NCBI GenBank assembly: GCA_030374805.1
Contig: JARGSG010000084.1
Location: 124,001 to 188,000, forward strand
Length of the DNA: 64,000 nucleotides
Direction: 5' to 3'
Source of the DNA: Gracilaria gracilis
Lineage: Eukaryota; Rhodophyta; Florideophyceae; Gracilariales; Gracilariaceae
The position numbers and the translations under genes were made by a program. Below, in pieces: positions 38,997-48,345 of this stretch. The notes below the pieces were generated by a model. The model was not told the DNA's origin and did no database searches. It saw only the letters and a program-made list of their open reading frames with translations. Every line of letters begins with the position of its first letter. The first letter of the stretch is position 1.

Positions 38997-41389
38997 TCAC
39001 GGATGCTCACCGCGACCGCCTCGATTGACACGGCTACCTCGACCAGCTCTTCTCGCACGTCCACCTCGGCTTCCTCGCCCACGAGCTCCCCGCCGTCCAT
39101 CCTCGCCGATACTGCGGAGCTCTATCTCCGGCTCCTCCCTTCTAAAGGTATATGGACACCTTCCAACCATGTGCCCTACATCATCAACCACATCTTGCAT
39201 GGCTGGCGTTGCAATCTGATGGTTGTCCCCGTACATCTCCCGTATATCCCGCTGCATTTCCGAAAGCCGTTTGAGACCTGCGTAGTAGTTCCCCCTCCAT
39301 TCCTGGCTTTCTCCACGCATTTTCTGCACGTTTGACTCCAGGGACACCGCGTACTCCTTGCGACGACGGCGACTCTTCTCGGCCGATTGTCTGTTTCGCA
39401 TTGCTCGGATGCGCTTCTTTTCCTGTCTTTCCTCGGCCGTTAGTTCAAGCTACGTTTCAACAAATGTCAATCAACACAAAGAAGGGAATGGAAAACAAGA
39501 GTCAGACTTCTAATCACATCACAGAGGTATCATAGCAAGCGACAACAAAGGCTTCCAACACATACCTTTCTCTTAACGGACTTACGCGCCGTAGGTGATG
39601 ACGCCATTGAGTTAGCAGCCACAGTCTCCGCACCCAATTCTTGTGACTCTGGGTCACGCCCCGGGCATTCATTCCCACCTATCGTTGTGTTTGCATCTCC
39701 ACTTGTGGGGATGGCCGAGCTGACAGCTGCGTCGGCTCGATATCCGTCCGTGGCAGATGCCACCGCCCGAAGCTTCTCATCGCCGTTCGCAGGTCGGGGC
39801 GGCAGATTGCCGAGGGTGTCCAAAAGCTTAAGAAGCTCTGCGTGGCCTTCAGCAGAGCCCGGGTGGCTCCTCTTCACGACCTTCTCTCTTTGAATATTTT
39901 CCAGACCCTGAGATACCGATAGGGGTTCTGGAGTCGGCTTTACGGTGGAGGGGAGAGGTGTAGGGTAGCGCGGGGGTCGAGGTGGACAAACGGTCGAAGC
40001 CGGTCGCGGAAGCTTGACGACTCGCACCCGGCGACCATTCTGCACGAGCACTGGCTTTTCACCAGTGGCTTGTGTGATCCCATGGGCGACAGTGTCGAAT
40101 GTCTTTCGTGCCCTTTCCTTTGAAGCTCTGCCCTTCATCATCGGTTTTTGAACTGCGAGATCCTTCCCGCTGATGGGCTTTGGGGCTCCTTTGTGGTTCG
40201 GAGCAGACTGCTGCTGACTGTGGAGGAGCTCGGGTGTGCTCGGCTTTGTGATGGCGGCAGGATTCCGCGGGACATGTGGAAGCGGGGCCTGGGGAAGCAC
40301 CGAGTCTGCTTGTGGAGGTCCCAGGCTCTTTGGGGAAGGAGAGGGGAAGAGCTCAGCGCGTTGCTGCGAAGAAGTTAAGTGCGTTGCAAACGGCCGGCTT
40401 GTGGGGCGTGAAGGAGTCTTGGCGGGCTTCGGAGGTGATGAGATGAAGAAGTCATCAACCTCGAACTTTGCCCTTCTTTCCCAAGGACTTGATGGCGGTG
40501 CTTCCAGTATATCCTCGGCGGCGTTACTTGGGTGGCATTGCGTTGGGTACTGGGATACGCCCACATTATCCACTGCCATCTCATCGTCGCCTGACAACCT
40601 GGGCAGCGCTACAGGTTGGTCAACCACCTGAACTGCACCAAGCTCAGCTTTGTTGGCCTGTTGGACTTTCAGTGCCCTCCTGGTAGCTGCAGTTAAGTTG
40701 CCGTCCAGATCCACCTGTACAGCCACACCCTCTTCACCCTCACACTTGAAGACGCGTTGTGGGTGTCGATGATGCTCACTTTCGTGTGAGGGAATGGGCA
40801 TACCTTTCTCATCCTCCTCGCAGCTTCTATGAGCAGTGATTGCACGTTGGCTCTCTTCCATCTCCTCTCTCTTCATCGCCTCCCCTCCCTTAGTAAGACG
40901 ATCAAACTCATCGAAGCTACCCGATGTGTGATTTTGGGCATTTAGAACTTCTTTGTTGTTGGGAGGGGAGGGTTGAGGCGAAGCTTCCACGCCCTCGCCT
41001 TCTTCTGCGTCAGCCCCGCTGCCGTTGCCACTGTCAGAAGGGCATTCGCCTTCCTCGACCGCTTCCTGCAAACTCGGACGACTCGAACCAGCTTCGGTAT
41101 TACCTTCAGCTTCTTCTTCGCCCGTTGCCATTTTGTTTTCTTCTTCCCTGTTCCCTTTTTCTGCATCATTGCCCTCTTGACCCGTACAGCGCTTATCGGC
41201 GATGGCGTTGTAGTTTGCTTCGCCCTGGTGTTCATCCCCAAGACGAAGAGGTTGAGGCACCTGCTGCAGCTCCTCCTCTGTTATAGGTTGGTGCGGACTG
41301 GTAGGCAATGAGTCGAAATCCGGTTGCCCAATTGCGTGTCGCAAGCGCTCGTACTCCGCGGCAGTATCATTCTCAAGAAAGTTTGTCAT
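38997..41389 (-). CDS. Large bZIP transcription factor, two exons
   Basis: Exon 1 (39566-41389) and exon 2 (38997-39449) join over a 116-nt intron with GTATGT donor and CGTAG acceptor, in phase 0. The product is 758 residues. The first 600 residues are low-complexity: acidic Glu/Gly-rich stretches, many Ser/Thr-Pro pairs and basic clusters. The intron sits just before the DNA-binding part: exon 1 ends Ser-Val-Lys-Arg-Lys and exon 2 continues with a basic region Asn627-Arg-Gln-Ser-Ala-Glu-Lys-Ser-Arg, the N-x7-R core of an ATF/CREB-like bZIP. A short zipper and an Arg/Gly-rich tail follow. If the intron is retained, the frame closes at 39530 and the protein has no bZIP. The start could also be 41698; 41389 (CAAAATGA) is preferred because the composition changes there. 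Confidence 0.8.
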
Positions 41390-42743
41390 TTTGCCCTTTG
41401 GATTCGGTTCCACTGGAGAAAGGAAAGAAAGATTGAGTTTTCCTATCTGCTTCTTAACTTCTTGTCGCTGAAGCTTCTTCGTTGACTGGTGGGTGCGGCG
41501 AAGATGTGAAGACTGCGAAGCAAGTCGCGGCTTAAGTACCCCACAGAAGCCCGAGTTATGATGCCGAAGTTCATTGTATAGAACGACTCTCCTGGGAGTT
41601 GTTACTCTGAAGTTAATGCAATTTTTGCCCTCAAGCGTTCGAGAGAGTTTCACCCGTCCAGATCGTCGAAAACATTTCGTACTCTGTGGAGAAGACATAC
41701 GATAACGGGTCTTGTCAGTCACCAAATGGGAACGCTTTGTGCAGAGTATCTAAATCATTAGCGACGAAGGTCTCAATGGGAATGCACATCTGAAGGAAAT
41801 ACTGACGTGTTCGGACAGTGGAGGTCAAGTACGAAACCCATGTGCGAAGTGCATTAGTGACAACTACGATGGACGGTCGAGATGTAACAGAAGAAGACTC
41901 GATTTCAAAGCATTTTAAAGAACACAGGAAGAGAGGGGTGTGCATAACGGTTCATGTCTGAGAAACAACTAGATGGTATCAACACCACTCTCCAGAGAAC
42001 TTCGCATAAGAACATACTACGATTTTGGGATGACAGTCTTACTTTAAGCCTGAACGGACTTTCTGGCACCTTATTTGAGCTTTCGATTTTAAATATCCAA
42101 ACCAGCTTCCTGCCTTCTGGCATCCTCTAAACAATTTTGAACATGTGAAAGGTGAGCTAATGACTATTTCGAAGAAGTGTAAACTGCTGTCTGCGCTGAG
42201 TATGTTCTGTTCTTCTCACCTTCTTTAGCAACATTAGGGAAGCAGGAATAAACCCTAGATCGTCTCGGCCAAATGGAAACGCAGGAATCTGTGCTCGACA
42301 TGGAAAGCATCCACTTCTCTAAGAGATGTTGATGTTCAACAAGCTACCGAGACGTGAAGCTTTGAACAAGAAGCGTGGTTCGTGTGAAAGCCATGTATTT
42401 TGTCCGGCCGGAGCACGAATTAATAGGGGACCCAATGGAAACGTGAGTTTGGACCATCGAAACTGATCTCGTTAGTGTTCTGCAGGCTGAAGTCATGCTG
42501 AATGCTTTGCTCCATACTGATTTATGACACCCTTCACCAAGCGGTGAACTAAAGTTGCTTAACTACATCTTCAAGTGCTGCACCTTTTTTCAAAGTTAAC
42601 CGCTCGACCCACTCCACGAAGTTTAGAATCTGAACTTCAGACATCTTGCAAATCAATGGCTCTAGCAAAAGAAGATTTAACCTCGTACTCGATTTACAGT
42701 TCCTCTCTCTCTCGCTTCAAAGCCCATGTGACTGCTATTGCAT
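41390..42743. other. Intergenic region between bZIP 5' end and MCM3 3' end
   Basis: The in-frame stretch 41390-41725 upstream of the bZIP start may be leader or a longer N-terminus. The rest (41.7-42.7 kb) shows short frames only, and I see no gene. Confidence 0.4.
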
Positions 42744-45404
42744 CTATACAATGAAAATCGAGTCATCAGCAATGACTACCACATCTCGTTCTTGGAGCTC
42801 GTTCAGTGCTCGACGGACAGCCTCCTCTGTCAAAGGAGTTCCAAGCTCGCCAGATGTCAATAAACTAATCAACGATGGTAGCTTCACGGTACTATCACGC
42901 CCTCGAAGTCTGTTTAGACCAATTTTAACGCGACCGACGTCATCCGTAGCTCCATTCACACTATGATCACCGATTTGAGAACCCCCTTCTGCTTGAGCTG
43001 ATTCAGGGAGACTCGGGCCCGTTCCAGTACCTTGTTTGCCGGAAGCGCTATTTGCTGCTCCACTATGACGACTGCGTCGTGAGTTTCGGCGACTACTGGG
43101 GGCCGGTGTGATTTCATCCTCTTCTTCGGCATTGGTGTCCATTGTTTCCGGATTTTCACTTGTATCGTTTGCATCATTTCTGTTGGACGCACCTTCCTCT
43201 CTGCCGTTTTCATCATCATTATCCGAGTCGTCACTGTCAGAGTCTTCGCTATCTCCATCACGCTCGTTGTTTCGTTTTGAACGTCTCGATCGTTGACTCC
43301 GACGGAACACTCGCTCCGATTTATCTGGTTCAGCTTGATTGAACAGAGCAAAGCGCAGGACTTCGGCAGCTGCTCTCACGTCTTCTGTACCCACTTTTTG
43401 TTTCTCGAGGCGCAACTTAGCGTGTGCCGTTGCCAGTCGGATTAGTGTTTCAAGGCTACGCGCGGTTATATGTTGGGTCTTAGAATACTCATCTTGCCGG
43501 AGTGACTGATACATCTTTGCTATCAGCTCCGCTGCATCCTCAGTTAGCACAGGATTCATTCGATGCTTGACGTAGCTGATGTAAAGCTTGAGAAACTTGG
43601 ACGACAGAATTCTGTTCTCGCTCCTATTTGCTTGTCTTCTCGATCTTCTTCTACCGGATCCATTCGACGATGCATACAATGCAGACGCAGCTGATTCATA
43701 AACAGGAGTAGGTTCAGAGCTATGATCAGCTAGGTTAGCACCGGTATTTCGTCCACGAACGGGTCCATCGGTAATATCGTCCAGGGTTTCAGTGGTCTTT
43801 CGGAAGCGATGGCCTCGAAGGACATGGTCAGCAATCTGACGATCCCTTTCCTTGTCCGTAACATCTAACACAATGAACAGGAGATCAAAACGAGAAAGTA
43901 ATGAGTCGGGTAAGGCGATGTTCTCGTTCGGCATGCGAGTCTTGTCGTATGAACCATAGACTGGATTTGCAGCGGCTACCACCGAACATCTTGCGTTCAA
44001 ACTTGCATGGATACCAGCCTTTGCAATAGTAACAGTCTGCTGTTCCATAACTTCATGAATGGCCACACGATCTTCATCGGACATTTTGTCGAACTCATCA
44101 ATACATACAACCCCACGATCCGCCAACACCATGGCCCCAGCTTCGAGGTGGCGATCACCTGTGTCCTTATCACTGGTAACAGCAGCTGTGAGGCCAACTC
44201 CTGAGGATCCTCTTCCCGTTGTTGACACAGCAAGAGGAGCAGTATTCATTATAAAACGGAGCAATTGCGACTTCGCGGTTGAGGGATCACCAACCATTAG
44301 AATGTTTAGGTCCCCACGCAAGTGAGTACCGTTTTCCAAGTTTCGTTCCTTACCACCAATCAAGAGCAGAAGCAAAGCTTTCTTGATATAGTCGTGGCCG
44401 CAAATACTTGGAGCTATGGACTTGGACATCCTGTTCAGAACATTGCCTTTCTTTGCATAGTCACGGAAATTCATAATGTCTTCTTCACCAATTGAAGCAT
44501 CGACCGTGACTCTTCCTTCGGCCCCAGATAGAAGAGTGATGTGGTTTGCCACTACAAACGTTGAAAACAGGCCACTGGAACCTGCTGCAACGGCACCACC
44601 TACAGCACGGAATATACCAGAAATGCTAACTCGGTCACCGGGCTTGCAGATGTCACACAAGTCTCCCTCAATAAGAACATCAACGCTCCTAGGTAGTTGA
44701 CCCGGAGGACTTCTCTCAGGCAGTTCCTGTATGGTGATTCTCTGTGAATCCCTGTACCAGCACTTGCCGAACTCAGTCTCCAGGGGATTTCCCTCTTCGT
44801 CTTTCGTTGGGTAGGAGCTGCCAGGCATTCCAGAATTCTGAGTGAACACGGCTAAAGAGCTCACACTGGCATTATCGCGATATGTCTTCTCATGGAACTT
44901 TTTGGTAATCGGGCAGTAGTGCACGGACAACACTAATCGAGGACGGACAACGGAGGCCCTAGTTACAATTCCTTCCACATTCGCCACACCACCGACGAGA
45001 TTGGCCTTAAGACCTCGTGGAGACACTCTCCGCGAACCGAAAGAACCCTGAAGTCCAATACGATAATCTGCCAGCTTACGTTTGTCCAGAGTGAGCTCCT
45101 GACGTATACCAGTTATTAGATCCTGCATTGCTCGTTCGAAAACAGGGAGGAGTTCTACAGGCCTAACAAGAAGTTGGGCAGTAAGCTCGGGGTCAAAGTC
45201 CCGCAAGTCATCAATTGAGACAACGAGTCTCTTTGGCATTTGGTCGGCTCTAAGTGTCTCCAGATCCGGTGGCTGAACCATTTCCTTGATACGGTCAGCG
45301 AGGATTCCATGCCCGTTATCCGCATCGAGAAAATCGGTAAAGCGACGCATAAGCTCCGCTTGGCGGGTGCCGGCAGGCGTGGTTGGGTCAATTCCTGTAG
45401 CCAT
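42744..45404 (-). CDS. MCM3: MCM3 replicative helicase subunit
   Basis: MCM3 is one of six subunits of the MCM2-7 helicase that unwinds DNA at replication forks. The 886-residue product (ATG 45404) shows the MCM N-terminal domain with the MCM3-specific Gly-Leu-x-Gly-Ser-Phe-Gly-Ser-x-x-Val-Ser-Pro-Arg, the Tyr-Pro-Thr-Lys-Asp-Glu-Glu-Gly-Asn-Pro-Leu-Glu-Thr-Glu block, and the AAA+ core. That core has Walker A near residue 370 (Gly-Asp-Pro-Ser-Thr-Ala-Lys-Ser), Walker B Cys-Ile-Asp-Glu-Phe-Asp-Lys-Met, sensor and the Ser-Arg-Phe-Asp arginine finger. A long acidic Ser/Asp/Glu linker leads to a C-terminal winged helix. An in-frame extension upstream to 45620 lacks ATG. It is head-to-head with MCMBP and shares an E2F-rich promoter of 656 bp. 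Size is slightly above the human protein because of the acidic linker. Confidence 0.97.
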   Translation of the reverse strand: MATGIDPTTPAGTRQAELMRRFTDFLDADNGHGILADRIKEMVQPPDLETLRADQMPKRLVVSIDDLRDFDPELTAQLLVRPVELLPVFERAMQDLITGIRQELTLDKRKLADYRIGLQGSFGSRRVSPRGLKANLVGGVANVEGIVTRASVVRPRLVLSVHYCPITKKFHEKTYRDNASVSSLAVFTQNSGMPGSSYPTKDEEGNPLETEFGKCWYRDSQRITIQELPERSPPGQLPRSVDVLIEGDLCDICKPGDRVSISGIFRAVGGAVAAGSSGLFSTFVVANHITLLSGAEGRVTVDASIGEEDIMNFRDYAKKGNVLNRMSKSIAPSICGHDYIKKALLLLLIGGKERNLENGTHLRGDLNILMVGDPSTAKSQLLRFIMNTAPLAVSTTGRGSSGVGLTAAVTSDKDTGDRHLEAGAMVLADRGVVCIDEFDKMSDEDRVAIHEVMEQQTVTIAKAGIHASLNARCSVVAAANPVYGSYDKTRMPNENIALPDSLLSRFDLLFIVLDVTDKERDRQIADHVLRGHRFRKTTETLDDITDGPVRGRNTGANLADHSSEPTPVYESAASALYASSNGSGRRRSRRQANRSENRILSSKFLKLYISYVKHRMNPVLTEDAAELIAKMYQSLRQDEYSKTQHITARSLETLIRLATAHAKLRLEKQKVGTEDVRAAAEVLRFALFNQAEPDKSERVFRRSQRSRRSKRNNERDGDSEDSDSDDSDNDDENGREEGASNRNDANDTSENPETMDTNAEEEDEITPAPSSRRNSRRSRHSGAANSASGKQGTGTGPSLPESAQAEGGSQIGDHSVNGATDDVGRVKIGLNRLRGRDSTVKLPSLISLLTSGELGTPLTEEAVRRALNELQERDVVVIADDSIFIV

Positions 45405-46060
45405 GATGTAGGTTCGAAAGAAAGGAGGGGAGAAGGGAGGCAAAAGCCGGAAGTTCTTCGACGAAGCTGTGAACCAGAAGAAATATGTAGAAGGGTAGTT
45501 GGAAGAACGTAGGCGTGTTGCAGGCAGAGGCACGGAGGCCGCCTTCGAGGGAGCTGATATCGCCTCGTGGTAAATGGCGGGAGACGTAGTTCTCAAAGAG
45601 CTGACTTGTATTAGCAACACAAATGTGTTTCCCGCGAAATTTCGTTACACGTTGACAACGGAGAAAGGTCTCTGGAAGTTACGCCAGTCATATGACGCCA
45701 CGTGGACAGTTGGATGTTTTGGAGACCTAGGTCCCAGGACAAAGAGATCTTCCCGCCAATTCTCTGCTAACACCCAGAGCATGGCCCGAAAAAGGAGCAC
45801 GAATTTCTCGTCCTGGCTTGGCATAGCGTTTCAATCCGCGTTTCAATAGTCCCGTTACTGAGCAACCGCAACTTCTCGCCCGAAGCCGTCTACCATCCTA
45901 CAAAGGTTGAGCATTGGATAGCTACGGCAGGCCCTTCTTATCATCTACTACAACTTCATCTGCTGATGCTGTACGTCCCTGCTTGCAAAAGTTTCTTCCA
46001 CAAACCCCGTGAACACTTACTAGCACCACCGTTAGAAACAGTCAAGCTCCGAAGTCCGCA
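45405..46060. promoter_or_regulatory. Bidirectional MCM3/MCMBP promoter with E2F sites
   Basis: Three E2F-type sites are visible: TGGCGGGAG (45575-45583), the palindromic TTTCCCGCGAAA (45628-45639, a perfect consensus in both orientations), and TTCCCGCCAAT (45750-45760). They lie 170-360 bp from the MCM3 ATG and 300-490 bp from the MCMBP ATG. No other gene is seen. Confidence 0.75.
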
Positions 46061-47800
46061 ATGGTCGGCATTCAGACAAATTTCACAAAGGACCCTGTAG
46101 CTGTCGCGCACGCTCTCGTCAAACAGCCTGGGACCCAAGTCGATAACGTTCTTTCCAGTCTCGTCCCACCTCCGTTGGAACACATCCCATTCGTGGATGA
46201 CCCGCGTGCAAAGGTGGGAACATGGGTGCGTTTCGATGCTATGGTTCAAGATATCTGGGATTCAGAACTGTTCGTCAAGTCCTCACCTGATGGACACTCA
46301 GGTTTGCTTGTCGAGAACGCGGCGGCCTCCGAACACCCAGCTGCACAACTGTGTGAAAGACTCCCGGTGTACCTTGTTTCGCTCCCTGGCCAGACAAAAT
46401 GGACTAAGCCAGACCGCTTCCGTTCAATTCCATCGCCGTATATTCCCAATACGGCTGGAGGCCAGAAGCGACCTCGAGAATGTGATGCGCAAATGTCTGA
46501 TGTGCCTCAGCAAGAGACCAGGCCTATGCCATCCGCTGCGTCAACCCCAGCTTCAGGTGCACAAGTAGCGTCCAAACGACAGTGTATTGATGGTGTTCCG
46601 GCGTCTATTCCATTTCCATCCATGGGTCTCAACTTGCCTGTTCTCAATCAGACTGGTGCAACCGCAATCGTTGCAAAACTTTATGACGCGAATAAGGCCC
46701 GTGACCTAAGGATTAACACGATGGTACAAGTTGTCGGCATACTACATGATGGGTTGGAATTCGCGATGAATGAAAATGATCGAAGTGATCCCCTTCAAGC
46801 TGAAGTTCTCGCGCGCAACCCTGGCAATGTCAAGCGTCTTCACGTAGTTCAATGGAGAGAAATGGAACCCTGGGAACTAAATCCCCTCACCAAAGCACTC
46901 GGTACGAATGGAATTGTCGAGGCCAAGAAGGAGGCCAAGAGTCTGGCGGGCGGTCTTCGAGAAATTCTCGTGCGTTATTTCGCCTCTGCTCTTTATAATG
47001 ATACAGTCGCTGCTGAGTATCTGCTAATGTGCCTCTTGTCGAGACCTATACGTACGAATGGTGGAAATATACTAGGCAAGATATCGGTCAATCTGGTGTT
47101 GCCAAGTGATGCTTCCTACGAAAAGAGCCAAGAGCTTAGTGCTGCTATAAGGAACTTGTGCCCTGCTGTTGTTGATGTTGACATCAACATATCTTCTTTG
47201 AACGCAACAGAGGTTTACCCAAGAAAGGACTACGATATGAATAGACTGAAAGCTGGTGCGCTTCAAGTGGCCCCAGGAACTTGCCTAATTGTTAATGAAA
47301 GCAAGATGACTAATGGCCAATTGGCGGAAAGAGGAGTGAAAAACATTAGAGCATTAACCTCTGCGTCTCAAAGATGTAGTATGCCGATTGATTTTGTGTA
47401 CTACGAATCCGAAGTTGGGATTGATTGCCGCTCTGTCCTGGTGTCCGTGGGCGGCAAATCAGTTGTCTCAGCGGATGTAATCGTGAGGGTAAAACCGGAC
47501 ACTGGACTCGAGCTCCAAGGATGGAAGACGTATTCTTCAGACTTATTAAGAAAGTTGAGACTCGCAATGGCCCTGTTTTCTGAAGATGGGGAATTTGATA
47601 TATCAAGTGAAGCAACCAATGATGTAGAGAAGGTTTATGTGGAGGCGAGGCGACGAGGTGAGGCCAAGGATGGACAAGAAACGCTACAGAAGTGGTTGAG
47701 TGTGGCGCGGTGTTGCGCTCGGACGTTTGGGGAGAGCGTGTTGAGTATTGATAGATGGCGGTATGCGGTTGACCTGGAGCGCCGACGGGAAAAACGTTAG
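46061..47800 (+). CDS. MCMBP: MCM-binding protein (MCMBP/ETG1)
   Basis: MCMBP (plant ETG1) binds MCM3-7 in place of MCM2 and helps assemble or unload the helicase and support sister-chromatid cohesion. The 579-residue product (ATG 46061) starts with a helical N-terminal domain followed by the Phe-x-x-Asp-Pro-x-x-x-x-Gly-x-x-Val-Arg-Phe-Asp-Ala-Met-Val-Gln-Asp element and a Tyr-x-Val-Ser-Leu-Pro-Gly strand. A variable linker (about 135-190) precedes the C-terminal half, which has Leu-Arg-Ile-Asn-x-Met-Val-Gln-Val-Val-Gly-Ile-Leu and an AAA-like Leu-Leu-Ser-Arg-Pro segment, family landmarks. No Walker motifs are expected or seen. It shares a promoter with MCM3, one of its binding partners, in head-to-head layout, which supports co-expression. 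The frame is clean. Confidence 0.92.
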   Translation: MVGIQTNFTKDPVAVAHALVKQPGTQVDNVLSSLVPPPLEHIPFVDDPRAKVGTWVRFDAMVQDIWDSELFVKSSPDGHSGLLVENAAASEHPAAQLCERLPVYLVSLPGQTKWTKPDRFRSIPSPYIPNTAGGQKRPRECDAQMSDVPQQETRPMPSAASTPASGAQVASKRQCIDGVPASIPFPSMGLNLPVLNQTGATAIVAKLYDANKARDLRINTMVQVVGILHDGLEFAMNENDRSDPLQAEVLARNPGNVKRLHVVQWREMEPWELNPLTKALGTNGIVEAKKEAKSLAGGLREILVRYFASALYNDTVAAEYLLMCLLSRPIRTNGGNILGKISVNLVLPSDASYEKSQELSAAIRNLCPAVVDVDINISSLNATEVYPRKDYDMNRLKAGALQVAPGTCLIVNESKMTNGQLAERGVKNIRALTSASQRCSMPIDFVYYESEVGIDCRSVLVSVGGKSVVSADVIVRVKPDTGLELQGWKTYSSDLLRKLRLAMALFSEDGEFDISSEATNDVEKVYVEARRRGEAKDGQETLQKWLSVARCCARTFGESVLSIDRWRYAVDLERRREKR

Positions 47801-48345
47801 GTATGATGGCGTGAGTTCTAAATAACAGAATTCGCACCGGAATCGTTCATGAATCTGAACAGAGCGATGGGTGAATATAGCCCTGGTAGCTTAGGACAGG
47901 GTAGTAGAACTTCAGCCCTTTTCCCCGACCCTACATTATCTCTGCCTCACAAAGAGAACTATAAACCGGGATGATTCGAGCCTGTAACAGCCCGAGTCCT
48001 GAGTGCGGGAAAGTCCGCCAAGGCCATGCTACATTTTCTATTACCCAAGACCTAGCGAGCAGAGCTGCACCGCTCCTCTCAAGTAAAAGGTTAAAAAGGT
48101 GAACGCCTCACAGAACTGGAAGATGAGCAAGCTGAAGAGCAAGCAAGAAGGAAGTCAAGATGAATACAACGTCCACAATGATCGAACCCAACTGTAAGCA
48201 GGAAGTTCCTTTCAAGATCCAAGGCGGGATCGACCACTCAACCAATCAAACCGATCCGGACCCCATCGGCGAAACGCACGCGCTGCCGACCCATGTGAGG
48301 CTCTCACATTGTGAGCTGCACATTTGAGCTCAGCGGACGTCCAAC
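47801..48345. other. MCMBP-LeuRS intergenic region
   Basis: No gene is seen. The 3' flank of MCMBP and the promoter of LeuRS are here; nothing repeats or folds obviously. I checked for a tRNA gene around 47970-48010 and did not find a credible one. Confidence 0.45.

Noticed and set aside
42744-45620. MCM4 or other MCM identity for the helicase, and a start at 45620
   Set aside because: The Gly-Ser-Phe-Gly-Ser and Tyr-Pro-Thr-Lys-Asp-Glu-Glu blocks are MCM3-specific; residues before 45404 are Ser/Phe-rich leader without an ATG.
47940-48060. Possible structural RNA gene between MCMBP and LeuRS
   Set aside because: A GATTCGAGCC-like sequence recalled a tRNA B box, but no acceptor or anticodon stem could be built.
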